Positions 34,245-46,789 of a stretch of 47,000 bases of DNA are shown here, in pieces (position 1 is the stretch's first letter; every line of letters begins with the position of its first letter). This stretch comes from Tubiluchus corallicola. Its lineage: Eukaryota; Priapulida; Priapulimorpha; Priapulimorphida; Tubiluchidae. Location: NCBI GenBank assembly GCA_030141605.1, contig JAQGDQ010000362.1, positions 188,001-235,000 of the forward strand, in the 5' to 3' direction. The notes beneath the pieces are model-generated. The model did no database searches, had not been told where the DNA came from, and was given only the letters and a program-made list of their open reading frames with translations. The position numbers were made by a program, and so were the translations under genes.

Positions 34245-37200
34245 AAAATATTCGTTATGATGACCGTAAAAGTGGCAATGTTTTTAATTTTCTGGGATTC
34301 ATGTTTTATTTCTTTGTAATATACGATAAAAATAAAGAAAATTTTTTAATACTTTTTTCCAAGATGTTGGAAAGATGCACTATGATTAAAACGAAAGCAA
34401 AATATGTTGCACGAAATGCTTTAGGACTAAACTGCACTACAAGACTGCAGTTTCCAGAAGAGAAATATCACATTATATAAGACATTTTGGCCCACGGGTC
34501 CTCTAAAAGGATGCTTTTTACACGTTAAAACAATCCAGAACTTTTACCTTTTCTATTCTCACATAGTACCAAGCGCCATGGGCCTATTACCTGTGTAGAG
34601 AAACATACACCAGTAGCCAAAATCTCGTTTCTTTGGATTGTATAGTCTGAGAAGCCAAAACTTTTATGATTTAGGGTAAATATAACGTGAAGCTAGATAA
34701 TGTGTTGATGAAGTGAGTTCGATATTTGATCACAGGTGAACAAACAATGTACCACCACTCTACATAACACTTTTCAAATGCATTGCAAACCGTTTATTTT
34801 CTACTCACGAAACGCAAATCGTATTTCCCTTCTCCCATTCCACCGAGTCAATAATACCAGAAACACCTCAATATGTTCTCCTGACAATCTGCGTCAAATG
34901 AACTGTGCAAATAGTTACAAATGTCAAACACTCTGAACTCATCTGTGACGCTGAAAGTGACTTCAAGAGTTTTTAGGCGCACGATGAAATTTCCGAAATT
35001 AAATTCGTCAGCTGCACGCACCCCACTTTAACAAATTTAAATTCTAAACTAAGCAAGGCAATAACATCATGCCATAGCTGCTGCTGGTGCTACTGCTGCT
35101 GACGTTGTTGTTTGTTGTGCCTGCTGCTGCTGTTGCGTACGTTGTCGTTCTTACTGCTGCTAGTGCTGCTGCTGTTGTTACTGCTACTGCTGCTGCTACT
35201 GTTGCTCTGCTGCTGTTCTTCTCCAGTGGTATTGTTGCTACGCTTTTAATAAAAGTAGTTGCCTTAAAAATTCTATTTTGTACCCATTTCTGATAACATC
35301 TCTTTTCCACTCTTTTTTCCAATCGTTTCAATTTGGCATCGGAATAGATTTCCTGAAAATCTTTTGTCATTTACTAAAATACTGTCATATTTTGTGTGCA
35401 AGATTCATTTCTAACAGAATTCTAAATTCAGGTACTGTAAACATGCAACAAAAGCTTTAAAATTCAGATATAAAATAATATTTTTCTAAATACGAATTTT
35501 AATAACTGTACAATTTTTCTTATAAGGTGTGACTGAAGCCCTGATTAGATCTTGAACTATATAGTTTTTCGAGCTTAAGTGGCTTCTTGCTGAGCAATTA
35601 TTTGTCGTATTTGCGGTTATATCGCACACTCGGACGAAATAATTGATGGAAAATTGACGCGCTTGCACATATAATGTCACAATTAATTACACTATATTGG
35701 CGGCACTTCTCGACCTTTCGTATAAAAAATAAATAGTAAGAACGCTCTATAATGCACTGATATTTAGTACACGACAGTCTAGAAGCGACAGGTGTATAGG
35801 TTTTTATTTTTGAATCCTCGAATATTGACTTTTCATGGTACTGGGATCCGCATGCAGACTTTTCAAAGTAAATGTGATATTTTTTATTCAAATTTATGAC
35901 CATTTAATAGCACTTTATAATAATTTAGAAATCGTTAATAGAAAAAAACCACTTAATCTTCATTGTAACTCATCTACACTAAAACTAACTATCGTTTTAG
36001 AAACCACAGAAAATAACTTGATGATTTTAAGGCTCCTGTATGCATATTTATGAGACTGTTAGTTGGAAATGATCAGCATTTACATGCACGCAATAAAGCA
36101 AGTTTATATCCTAACGATTTTTCAGTGAAAATTGCACAAAAAATTGTTTGTTAAAATGGAATGCGCTAGTAAGTTTACGACTGGCTGTATTTCAAATGAA
36201 GCTTTGGTGACTTCTTTTTATATGTGCGGCATTGTGAATTTAGATGAAGTACATTTAAGGCCACAAAAGTTTACTGCAGGTTAATAATTAGCAAAAAAAA
36301 TGTATATTGAAATCAGTTATTAGAGGTAGCTCACTAATGTACATAAGAAAAAGCTATGGTCCTACAGAGGATTTTTGTGGTACACGACAACTTATATCCT
36401 GTGCATAAACTGTATATATGCTATACTACGCATAAACTGCGCTCATCATTGTGTACTTTGCTTAGTAAATTTGAAAAGCGCGCAAAAATTCAGGGACAAA
36501 ATCTATGACAAATGTCGTAGTTGAGGCACTGGCACTAAGTCTACTTGTGCTTACCAAGCCTGATGTTGCTAAAATAATTTTTAAACTAACACAGCGACAC
36601 CAAAAAAGTTGGCTATAAGTAAAAAGGCTTGCGCGCACATTTAAATGGTTTTAATTTATCTTTTAGTTTTTTTCATCTATACGTTAATTTATCTTTATTA
36701 TCTTACAACTCAACCATTTATGTTGGCTACCTGGTGACATTGTCACTAGCATCACCATAACCTCGTTAAACAAGGTTATTTACCTTTATCGCAACAGCTT
36801 CATGACAACTGAATGAAAAACTCCGTATTATTTGTTAGATGGTTTTAGTGGCTTCTCCTGAATGAACTGCACATAGTCAACATCTATTCATACATTAGGA
36901 TGCGCGCTAAATATAGCACATATTAACATAGTGTATCGGTAACTACCTCTTTGCAAATTGCCCTTATTATCTCATATTAATAGAAGCACGTTAGGTATAC
37001 TTTGCGTAATAGCAACGTCTGTTCTGTATTGGAATGCTATACACGCGGTAATATGCAAACAGCTTTTACACTCTAGTGGAATGTGGAAAGTGTTTGACTT
37101 TCTTAAATTCCACTAGTAATTAATTATTCAAAGCGAAAAATATTCTTGATCTGTAACTATTCGGTCAAAGTTGCTTAACTCATTTTATTTTTGGGTGTAA

Positions 37201-37330
37201 TTATCAACTAATATTTGCATAATATTTTTATATTATATTTGTGGAAGGTTTACGTTGGTGAGACATCCCCAAAAATAACTGGGCTGAGTTGTCGCAACGT
37301 GCTAATCACCCCGCATTTATCGCAATTTCT
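34245..37330. other. Intergenic, one trinucleotide repeat only
   Basis: Apart from the CTG-like tract at 35.1 kb I see no gene, RNA or element. Confidence 0.45.
35076..35222. repeat. Impure CTG/TTG trinucleotide repeat
   Basis: Interrupted CTG, TTG and ACTG units. Frames through it give Leu- or Ala/Val-rich peptides with no domain, so it is treated as non-coding. Confidence 0.9.
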
Positions 37331-37335
37331 AAGCT

Positions 37336-37518
37336 TTTGTTGTTGTTGTTGCTGCTGCTGCTGCTGCTGCTGTTGTTGCTGTTGCTGTTGTTGTTGTTGT
37401 GGTGGTGGTGGTGGTGGTGGTGCTGGTGGTGGTGGTGGTGGTGCTGCTGCTGCTGGTGCTGGTGGTGCTGGTGGTCGTCATCGTCGTCGTCGTTGTTGTT
37501 GTTATTGTTGTTGATGAA
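37336..37518. repeat. Compound TTG/CTG/GTG/TCG trinucleotide repeat
   Basis: A run of TGT/TGC triplets changes to GGT and then GTC/GTT units. All frames give homopolymer-like peptides, and no gene structure surrounds it. Confidence 0.92.
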
Positions 37519-37519
37519 C

Positions 37520-38750
37520 TGGTTAGTCCCATAGCTCTAAGAAATCTAACTGTCACTCGTGTCTTTTATTTGCTTACTCGTGTTCAGAATACGTGCACCG
37601 ACACCAAGTCGTACTATAAGTCACAAGCTTATTGTGCAAGCACTATTGATAGGCACCTTTCAATCAAGACAACTGAGAGGACACACGCAGAGACACGCCT
37701 GCAGTGACAATTACGTTATTGGCTCAGCCTCTTAGGCAATTTCCTCTGCACTGTGCCCAATTCTACATTTATCAGAGAATTAATCTTATCTGGATGAGAG
37801 GAATCTTTCTGCATTGATTTAACAAATCTAATTCGCTACACGCGCTTTGTAGAGCTCAGACATGGAACACACATTTCGTAAGCTGTGCAGGACATCAGAC
37901 GTTTGGACTAGGAAACAGAAATGGATGAAAGGCTCGATTTATTGGCTCTCTTCTTTGCCATTGTTCTCATTTCCTCCATTTCATCAGCACCTTTCCACTC
38001 GGCTAGATTGCTTGCGTTTCATTATTTGTTTTCTCTGGGTTGTCCAAACTTCAGTTTGAATCGATATGCTAATGCTTCGGCTGAATGCTTCTGCTTGACG
38101 TGATTAACTTCGACAAAACCATTGTAATTGAATCGGCCGAAAAGTTAAAGCTGATATTCGAAAATCATGTAAACGTATTAAGATAAAGTGAGTAACATCA
38201 ATACTTCTGCTTGTAGATATACTCATCCCACCCCTTATTATTACGTTTTTGCAACACAGTAACAATCACGGCTTGGTACAATTTGGAATGTGATAAATTT
38301 CCGACACGAAAAAGCATGTCGAATGTTGATGTTAAGCTGTTCCCATGAATTATTTTCTTTCAAAGAAATGCAACAGATTAAACTAACGCTCATATTACCA
38401 AATCAAGATCTGTAAGGCGGAGGTGCCTGACTCAGCAGTCTTAACATCTTCTTGGCGATCGACGTTAAAATCGAGCCTGTCAGTGAGTGGATGGAGGACC
38501 CGTTTCAATTCTTGCTTTGCGATATTTCAATCGCTGTGCTGATTATGGCTGTTTATCTCCTACAGGAGGATGCGTATGCACCAACCTGGCTGGGATACCT
38601 CATTTTCATGGCTCAGATGCCGGCCTGCAGGATTCCTAATTATACGATAAAAAATGGTGACAGACATCCTGATGTTAACTCTGACGCATCTGTTACTTTT
38701 CTTCTACAGATGTGAAAATGAAATGGAAATTATCGAGTTTTTAACCTGTC
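37520..38750. other. Intergenic, with a slightly GC-richer block at 38.45-38.70 kb
   Basis: A frame at 38452-38715 is open over 87 codons and holds an acceptor-like TTTATCTCCTACAG ending at 38567. The peptide is not recognised and no partner exon was found. Confidence 0.35.
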
Positions 38751-38751
38751 A

Positions 38752-38815
38752 TAGTTAGCTAGCTAGTTAGTTAGTTGGTTAGTTAGTTAGTTAGTTTATT
38801 GACCGTAATCAAAGT
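38752..38815 (-). repeat. (TTAG)n microsatellite at a probable retroposon 3' end
   Basis: A (TTAG)n tract with a few variants runs from 38752 to about 38797. On the minus strand it follows GATTACGGTCAATAAA directly. A GGTCAATAAA block leading into a short tandem repeat is the usual appearance of an invertebrate LINE 3' terminus. The body of such an element, if present, would lie at 38.8-39.04 kb, where I recognise no coding sequence. Confidence 0.5.
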
Positions 38816-39046
38816 TATATGGGCAGCACATACACAAACGGGGTAACTGATCTTTAAGGTCCACATGAAATAAACACATTATTAAGTGGCTATCATTAAG
38901 CACACAGAAGGTGAAGAAACTATTAAATGGGAACCCTTAAATTAGATTTTCAGACGCATTCAAAATTTCAAAGCATATTTTGATCTGAAAAGAATTCGTT
39001 TAAATTATTGTAATCTACATTAGGATGCTGGTATTGTAGGTGTTGT

Positions 39047-39530
39047 TATTTCTTTATTTCTTTATTCACACCCAATAGTAAAATATAATAAAAGCAACAT
39101 ATATAAAATGATTTCCAAACACAACATTTTACAACAGTGTGGTAGAAACACAAAGAGACGAACTACTTGCATGTGTCAATTACGTACAAGAAATGTATGT
39201 AAGTTGACTTTATCTAAGCAGTCAATCTTTATCTTTTAAATAACTTAATATTTTGTGTGTCAGGAGGGGTGCGCCATCAACATCGGTTTAACCTATAACT
39301 CGAACTGAGAACATGATATTTTAGCCGTTCTACGCATCAAGAGCTTCAAAGAATGATTTTGCCCTGTTCTATCGCAAGATACACGAGTAAAAAAATTGTC
39401 AAATTCAACACCAGCTTCTGTATGATTAATTTGGTAGCAGAAAGCCAATCTTTCTGAATCGGACTCTCTTCTGAAAACGTGATTTGGAAAATCCAGACGC
39501 TTAGGTATGAAAGAAAGACACATTAAATTA
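39047..39530 (-). mobile_element. LINE (CR1/L2-like) 3' remnant with tandem AATAAAG tail
   Basis: On the minus strand 39523-39293 reads KRLDFPNHVFRR, then GVEFDNFFTR and NHSLKLLMRR. This matches the family pattern LxLPSLxxRR ... DxFFT ... GHSLKL seen near the end of CR1/L2/jockey-type reverse transcriptases. About 230 bp downstream is GTGTGAATAAAGAAATAAAG (minus strand of 39047-39072), a short tandem 3' tail characteristic of such elements. The expected WNSLP motif is missing, so the fragment is degraded. Clade is tentative. Confidence 0.55.
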
Positions 39531-40122
39531 CTTCTAAAAAGAGGTGACGAAACTATTGTTGGACACTTTCAATATGAACAATATTACCCAATAAAGTTAA
39601 ATTCCAGACTGCGAGTATGACGTTACATGACGACAAATTAATTACATTGTTTACAGTTAGTTAATTACAGGGCTGATTGAAGATCACTATTTTGACTTGA
39701 CGGAGATTTTGGTAGAGTTTTAACTTTACTGTTACAGGATCAATGACATCAGGTAAATCACTAACAAAACTCAAAGATGGGGTTCATCGTTATATAGGTG
39801 CGACGATTAGTGATTGGCTGATGGATCTTACTGAATTCTTTAATTGCTTTCGCTTTTCCTCTTCATACGTATATCACGTACAAACACTTTATGAATTAGG
39901 CGCTCTAGTAATGTTTGCAGCCATCGTAAGAGTTTCGTGCTTGTCATTTTGTACATGGAACTTTGCTTACAAGTCATATTCGTTTGTCTTATCTAATGGC
40001 AATCAGAAAACGTCGGATGCCCTAATTCTAACGAAATCAAGTCATTTGTTTCTGTCTTCCGATTTGTGATGTTCTCTTATGCTTTTATAGTTATGAATAT
40101 CGTTTTTTACGGCAATAAAGAT

Positions 40123-40124
<2 letters not shown>

Positions 40125-40201
<77 letters not shown>
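40125..40201. repeat. (AT)n microsatellite after a retroposon-like tail
   Basis: About 38 AT units follow TTTACGGCAATAAAGATTAT (40106-40125), a GGCAATAAAG(ATT)-type terminus common at LINE 3' ends. I see no LINE coding sequence just upstream. Confidence 0.9.
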
Positions 40202-40203
<2 letters not shown>

Positions 40204-40204
40204 A

Positions 40205-43025
40205 CAATGACTTTGAGCAGCTGAGATATGTAGCATGCCCTAGACGTGACACAAAATCAGAATTCCCTATTTCGGCCTTGTAATATTGTTCGGGGCTATT
40301 AATGTTGGACCGTACAAGGCGCGAAAATAAATGCGGGCATTCCACGGGAAGCTTCATTTAGCAAGAACTTAATTCCCGGGTTGAAGTAATGACATGTTAA
40401 AGCATCCTCCTGAGAGACCCGTTATCTTCCAATTGAAGAATTATTCCACTCGAGGAGCGATCTATATTATTTGTGATGTCAACTGGTGACATGAACTTTA
40501 TTCAACTCTTGCAACGAGAGCACAACACTGTTGGCAGGAGAATATAATTATACCCGAACTTACTACGGAAGACACTGATTTGGAATGATGCCGATTGATA
40601 CGATTATGTTGGAACTGCGTGCAAGATGGAACCGCATCTCAATAAAGTACTCAGTCACAAACAAGATCAGCAACATTTCACAGTAATGTGTGGCTTCGCT
40701 TGAAAAGCCAAGAACAAACCTTTGTGCATATGCATACACAATTTGTTGCCTGTGGCGCTATGATAAAGGTCTTCCGAGAAAAATTTTTGTGCGACGTTCA
40801 TTAAGAATCAAACGTTTTGAATGAAGCCATTTACACACCCACGCGATATCGTCAGAAACCTTCGGTTTTCAGTATTAAGCGTGCATGCACAAATACATAA
40901 TTTATTTCCAGCCTAAATGGACTCCATTTGAAGCAGCTTGCATAAACATTACGCCGTCGTTATTAGGCAGGGGCTTTCTCATTGTACTTGAAGACCTCTA
41001 ATTATTGTACCTTTTCTGTTCTGCATGTAAAAGTGTTGCATTTCAATCTGCAAGATCACTGTGGCGTGAATGTGTGCGCGTGCGTGCACAAATATGCCAC
41101 AACAAAAGAATCCTTGCATACGTTCCTGATGGTGACACTAGAGTACAGCTGAAACGTTTTCTTGAATAAAAAACAGCACAACACCTTTATTGTGGGATAT
41201 TTGCGCCTATATATATAGAGCAAATTATTGTCCTAGCAACTAGCACACAAAATTCGATGCTCTTGAAATGATGTAGACTAATATGATATATAAAACCTAA
41301 AATTTGAGAAATTTACGGAGCTCATACGTCCGTAAATTTATAGCCATAAAATAGTTAGCACCCATTTTAAATTGTCAGCCACAAATAAGTTCAGAACAGA
41401 GTGTTGGCAAAATTTGATACTAAGTTTTTCTTATTAATCGTATATGCAGATACGAAATTCTCTCACACATGTAAGGTAACATTAAGCCTAAAACTTTCAT
41501 TGCCTTCATTCAGTAAGCATCACGTATTTATATAATTATCGCGACCTATATAGTTATACTGTAGTCTGAGGCATCTGAGGCATTTTGGGAATTCACAGTT
41601 TCTTTCAAACGGCTACATGCTGAACGCAATGTCATTTCACCTGCGTTCTTAATACCCGATTTCGTTATTATATTCCTTTGTAGCGGTATAGATTAGTGTA
41701 AAAAATTATAAAACTAAAATAAATGTTACATCCAGCCCATCTGCGAAAGCGCGCTTCTTTGAGGCAACAGAAACTTTAATAGAAAGGCTTTAACAGAAGC
41801 TTTTAGCTAAATATTGTGCTTTCATTTAAAACATTGTGTCATTTCGATACCTTTCATTTTAGCAAGAAACTGAGTAATTATCAACTATTAGTATTAATTG
41901 ATTAGAAACCCTTAAAACGTATGCGCTCATTCAAAGTAGCAGTGAAATGGGTAATCTTATTAGATCGATGTGGTGCGTCGGAGAAGTGGGGAGAAGTACC
42001 AAATTTATGGGGTTTTCGTAAATGTGAAATGTTATTAATCATTAGGAACCCAATTTCACTTCTGTGTTTGATTTCACTAAAAGCAAGCATCCTTCAGTGA
42101 CAAAAGCAAACATCGCTTTTGATTACTACAATCTCAAAACCTAAGTTACCGCTAGTCGACAGTCTGTAAATTCAATAGAAAAGCTAACATTATAGTTTTG
42201 CAGAGCCTAGCAGACTTATTTGAACCCCACATATACGTGCTCACATCCTCACGGACTAACTTATTCGCCTGCTCTGCTATGAGAGCACCAAGTTGTTAGG
42301 AAGGAAAACAAAATAACCACAACTCAAATAGCAAAAAATTACAGCAGGCAGTAATGAACTCTAACCTATTAATCTACGAATCTAACGTCGAAACACAGGC
42401 TTATCTGTAGATAGTGTACTATGCGGGCCAGTAAATCACGTAATTCAAGCAGCTTCTACCTCCGTGTGACCCGTGCCTGATGTTACTCCAAACCAATAGA
42501 TTTCTGTATTAGACATAATTAACCAGTTGTCCTAGTGTAGTCGATAGAGAGGTTTTGCATCACGTGACTTCCCGTGTACCATACCTGTTCCACTAAGCAT
42601 AACACAAAATGGCTATTCCAATACTGGTGCCCTCGACATGTTACTTTTCTGGCAACCAAGATAGCTACCACTGACAAACCACCCATCCTAATCGTATCAT
42701 TTCTTCATAGGCTGCACTACCACATCAAGTCCAGAAGAGCTGTCATAACAACAAATCAGTAGCTTTACGAGAGATATGTTACTAGCGCGAGTATCGTTGA
42801 GAAGTGCTCCAGATACTAGAAAATTTTCTATTCGTAATAGCTGGATAGCTAATGCTTGTATACTGAGCTCCAAATGTTACATATTTACCAGTAACTAATA
42901 AACATCTTTTGTTTAGGACTTTGTTGTTTGCTAATTACCTACTCGTAATTGACTGTGACAGAAAACGCAAGCACAAGTTAAACGTGAAATACGAGGGTAC
43001 ACTCTCTCGCTTGCTTGCCTGCAGG
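40205..43025. other. Intergenic, nothing recognised
   Basis: Nearly 3 kb of AT-rich DNA with short frames only. Confidence 0.45.
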
Positions 43026-43030
43026 CTTAC

Positions 43031-43152
43031 GCACTCACTCACTCGCTCACTCATCCACTCACTCACTCACTCACTCGCTCACTCATCCACTCACTCACTC
43101 AGTCACTCATTCACTCACTCACTCACTCACTCACTAACTCATTCACTCAGTC
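43031..43152. repeat. (CACT)n tetranucleotide microsatellite
   Basis: CACT units with regular variants (CGCT, CATC) spaced as if a longer unit of about 50 bp had duplicated once. The Ser/His/Thr-rich frame across it is an artefact. Confidence 0.93.
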
Positions 43153-43154
43153 TC

Positions 43155-44715
43155 TCACTCTCTATTGATTGCCGGTCTTCTCGTTTTTGACACAGCTGCA
43201 CGTGCGAGTAAGGAAGCAAGAAAGCACTTGCTCGTGCCAACAAATGGACCACCATTATCGAGCTCATTATAAGAAGGAAACCACAGAAGGTAAACTGAAG
43301 TCCAACCCTCTAGCCAGCCAGATAAATGTAATCTCCAAGGTGTTTGATTGTCAACTGAGCTGTCGTCAGAAACTGATGTGCAATTAAACCACAATCAGAA
43401 TCTGTCACAATACGAGGCTTTGTCAGCCTGTGTGTCAACCTAACAGACAGAAGGGGAGTGTTGATTTGCCTTAATGATGGTGCGGAATCCTATAGCAAGT
43501 ATGAACTGTAAACTGTAACTTTAAACATGCTGCACGTGAATTTATGACACGGATGAACTTTTGTAGAAGAATTGGACCAAAAATCTAAACAAGACTATAA
43601 ATGATGTAACCTGCTATCGTAATTATTTATATTAATTTTAGAATCGCAAAACAGTGTGAATATCATCCTTCCATAGATATGAAAGCCACGTCTGTTATGT
43701 AACCGTAACCACACACCCCATAATGATCAGTTAATATTCAATATTTTATTCACAAACGTGATTTCTCTACATCCTTTGTGGAATTAAGTTCTCAGGCACG
43801 CAGTCTGGATGAAAAACATGTATACGCAGTTATGAGGAAGAAGTTTACTGAAATAGTGGTCATAGACGCCTTTCCTTGGATATAATATGCTGATGGATCT
43901 ACCAAGATCCTGACATCAATCAGGACCCAGTCATCTTACGATCTAAATATACTATGAAACAATAGCTGTTTAGCTCTAAAATTTTTCTAGACCTAATTGT
44001 TGTTAGCCAATTTGAGCACAGTTTACACTCGCATCCAAATTTTTCAGTTAACTGGTACTAAATGTGCACCACATTTAAATGTTTCATCGACTATGCGTCC
44101 CGTGATGCTGCTCTGGCTACTTGCAATTAATAGCTAAGTATGCATGAAGAAGCCAACAAATCGAGGGCAGATGAAGATTAAGGCTTCCCAGATGTCCGAA
44201 TCAGCAAGTTTATCTTGAGAGATGCTCACCGCCGTACAAATTGCTCAGAAACACATAATTTACCATAGATGTTGCCCATTGACAATTCGTCTTCCAATAT
44301 TAGATTTTTTGCTTCTTAATATAAGGGAATGGGAGGTATGATGGCTGTTTTAAAGTTCTTGTAGGTTGTAATATTTCATAGACGACTCTACAGGGTGTTC
44401 AAAAGAAACAGTGCAGTTGAAATATGTTAATAGATTCATGCACTTTTCTGCAACTTGTGTTTATAATGTACTGCATATATTGCTCTTTTCATAACAATAT
44501 TGGGCTAGCGCACTTCGGTCTCTCTAGAAAAATCAAGCTACCCGAAAATGTCTGTCAAATGAATCTGGATTTCTGCTTTTTGCCACAACGTTGAGGCAAA
44601 AATAAGATTATATTTGCTTTATTTCCATTTTCATACCACATAACTTTGTTTTTGTACGTTTCTTGAAATTCCAGTATACGTATGGACTGTTTATTGAGTG
44701 TTGCGTCGTGTAATA
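43155..44715. other. Intergenic, one possible transposon end
   Basis: ACAGGGTGTTCAAAAGAAAC near 44391-44410 resembles termini of several DNA transposons. No inverted partner was found in the window, and nothing else is recognised. Confidence 0.3.
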
Positions 44716-44717
44716 TT

Positions 44718-44719
<2 letters not shown>

Positions 44720-44769
<50 letters not shown>
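44720..44769. repeat. (AT)n microsatellite
   Basis: About 25 AT units in intergenic DNA with no recognised element on either side. Confidence 0.95.
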
Positions 44770-44770
<1 letters not shown>

Positions 44771-44774
44771 TGTG

Positions 44775-45630
44775 TCAAAATGTTTGTACGCCATTCTCAG
44801 TCATAAAATTTACCAAAATTATGGTCTCTTATAATGCTATATGAACAATTGGCATTCCACTTAAACACGTGCATTTTGTCATGTTACTCACTATTCTTTG
44901 CACAATTTTCGTATCGACAGATGTGCATTACGCCATATGTCAGGTTTATTTAGTTGTTCTGATATACAGTTTAAACGGTTTACACCAAAAACACGCAGAA
45001 CACGAACCAAGATAAACAATTTTTTGCATCTCGATCGTTAAAATAATATTTCTGATAGTGCAGAAAAAACATTAATAGAGAGTTTTGATGATGTATAATG
45101 TACAATAAAATCCATTATATAATCCACACCAACCAAAATATTACATCAAAAATAAGACAAATGCGAAACATACTATTACTACATAACAGATAACAGTCTC
45201 TCTTATTAAGAATCATTAATTTAGGTGCATTCAACAGTTTAAAAGACAGATAAATTAATATTAAAAAGGTATTAGTTTTTTTAACAATCTATTTAAAATA
45301 AGATACAAGTGTGGAATTTAAATATTATTACTATCACGTAATTCAGTTGCGTTATATACAAAGTTGATTCTAATTTTAGGAACATCTGAGTCATTCTGAT
45401 CCACTGAAAATTTTAACTTCTGTTACTCAGGCATAGTAGGTACAAACTGTTTCAGTTTTTTCTTTAGGTTAGATCTCCTAAGTCGTCATGTAAAGTACAG
45501 TTTAATATAAAATGATGTTCGTCCCCTACTTTCGACTTTACTCAATATTGACATATTCGATTCTCTGCTGGCATTTTTAGGCATGTGATAACGACCTGTT
45601 TCAGTGTACAAATTATGAGAACTTATTTTA
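44775..45630. other. Intergenic, nothing recognised
   Basis: AT-rich sequence between the (AT)n tract and repeat copy C. Confidence 0.45.
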
Positions 45631-45637
45631 AAACAAA

Positions 45638-46244
45638 ACCGGACCCAATCTTAAACTGTAGGTCAAAACAATCTACTCTTTATAATATGGTAAGCAACAT
45701 ACTATTTTTTTCAATAATGACTTATGTGAAAGAATTATTACCACACAAACACAATTTCGCGTTCGCGCCACTAGTGTTTCGCTGTTACATGCATTTCGCC
45801 ATTAGACGGGCACTAGTGCCTGCATTTCGGAAACGCATTGAACAAAAAACAGGTGATGTACCTCTCTGTTCAGGGTTGTTAGTTTGTGACGAACTACACA
45901 CGTTCGACAGCTCATGCGTGAGCACAGCGGTAAATTTGAAATTTGAATTTTTATCTTAAAGCTTGCCTGGTTTTAGTACAACACACTGAATATCTGACAG
46001 TAGCACTGCAATTTTCGCTTTCGGAAACGCGTGCAGCACGTTCATGGAATTTTTGCTGTTGAAAATTATGTTAGTTTGTGATTTCATCAATAATTTGGCT
46101 AGCCCGTCGTTTATTAAGTTTTTAATGTATAATTTAATTATCAGAAACGCTTTTGCAGTATTAATTGTGTTAAAATATATACTTTATCGGATATGAAAAA
46201 CCGGACTATCAGTATATATGGAAAATCATCATGTCTTCCTTTAA
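45638..46244 (+). repeat. Interspersed ~600-bp repeat, copy C
   Basis: Third copy, 38 kb from the other two and in the same orientation. It includes the CCGGACCCAATCTTAAAC leader shared with copy A and the ATCATCATGTCTTCCTTTAA end shared with copy B. Its internal frame (from the ATG at 45717 to the stop at 45957) is open and matches the copy A frame through FRKR, KTG, HTFDSSCVS and AVNLK. Confidence 0.85.
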
Positions 46245-46249
46245 GCTTA

Positions 46250-46755
46250 GTGAATTTTGCTATTAACTTTTTGTTAAGTCCGGACAGCAAGCAGTTTTCC
46301 ACTTTATTTTGGGTTTTAAAGGTCCTGTAGTTTCTTAACTTATTGTGTCCGTCTTTTCTGTCACCGTTAAAGAGTTCCGTTTTCCGTGAATTGATATAAT
46401 CGGTTTTTTTAATTTTTCTTCGATTATACCAATTGAATTTTTCGTGTTAGTAAAAGTGCTTTGGTTTCGCTATGTATGAGCAAAACCGAGTTTAGTTAGA
46501 ATATATTTTACAAATGTAATCCAACAGGTAATATTCTAATCATCTAATGCTCTATTTTCAAGATATGCTTGGGCGATATAATTGTTATGCGGTTGTGTAG
46601 AATGTATAGAACTTACATATAGAATGGAGTTCAAATTTTCATCTTTCCGGTGACTGAATGATTCTAAAATTAATTTGTTCAAAAATTGTTATTTATTGAC
46701 ACATATAGGCCTATGGTTCGTTAACGATAGTGAAAATACGATCGTTTACCATATG
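46250..46755. other. Intergenic, nothing recognised
   Basis: AT-rich sequence between repeat copy C and the open frame at the window edge. Confidence 0.4.
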
Positions 46756-46789
46756 TTATAAATATAGGCGTAGTTACAACAAATGTGTT

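Noticed and set aside
37215-37556. Open frames rich in Cys/Gly, Leu/Trp or Val and Ser/Thr
   Set aside because: They are trinucleotide-repeat translations with no unique sequence, splice context or homologous domain.
38452-38715. 87-codon open frame with an internal acceptor-like site
   Set aside because: The peptide matches nothing I know, no donor or partner exon was found, and frames of this length arise by chance here.
43155-43394. Two overlapping open frames beside the (CACT)n tract
   Set aside because: No recognised domain and no support on either strand.
44391-44410. ACAGGGTGTTCAAAAGAAAC as a DNA-transposon end
   Set aside because: No inverted partner, target duplication or transposase in the window. 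A single short match is not enough.
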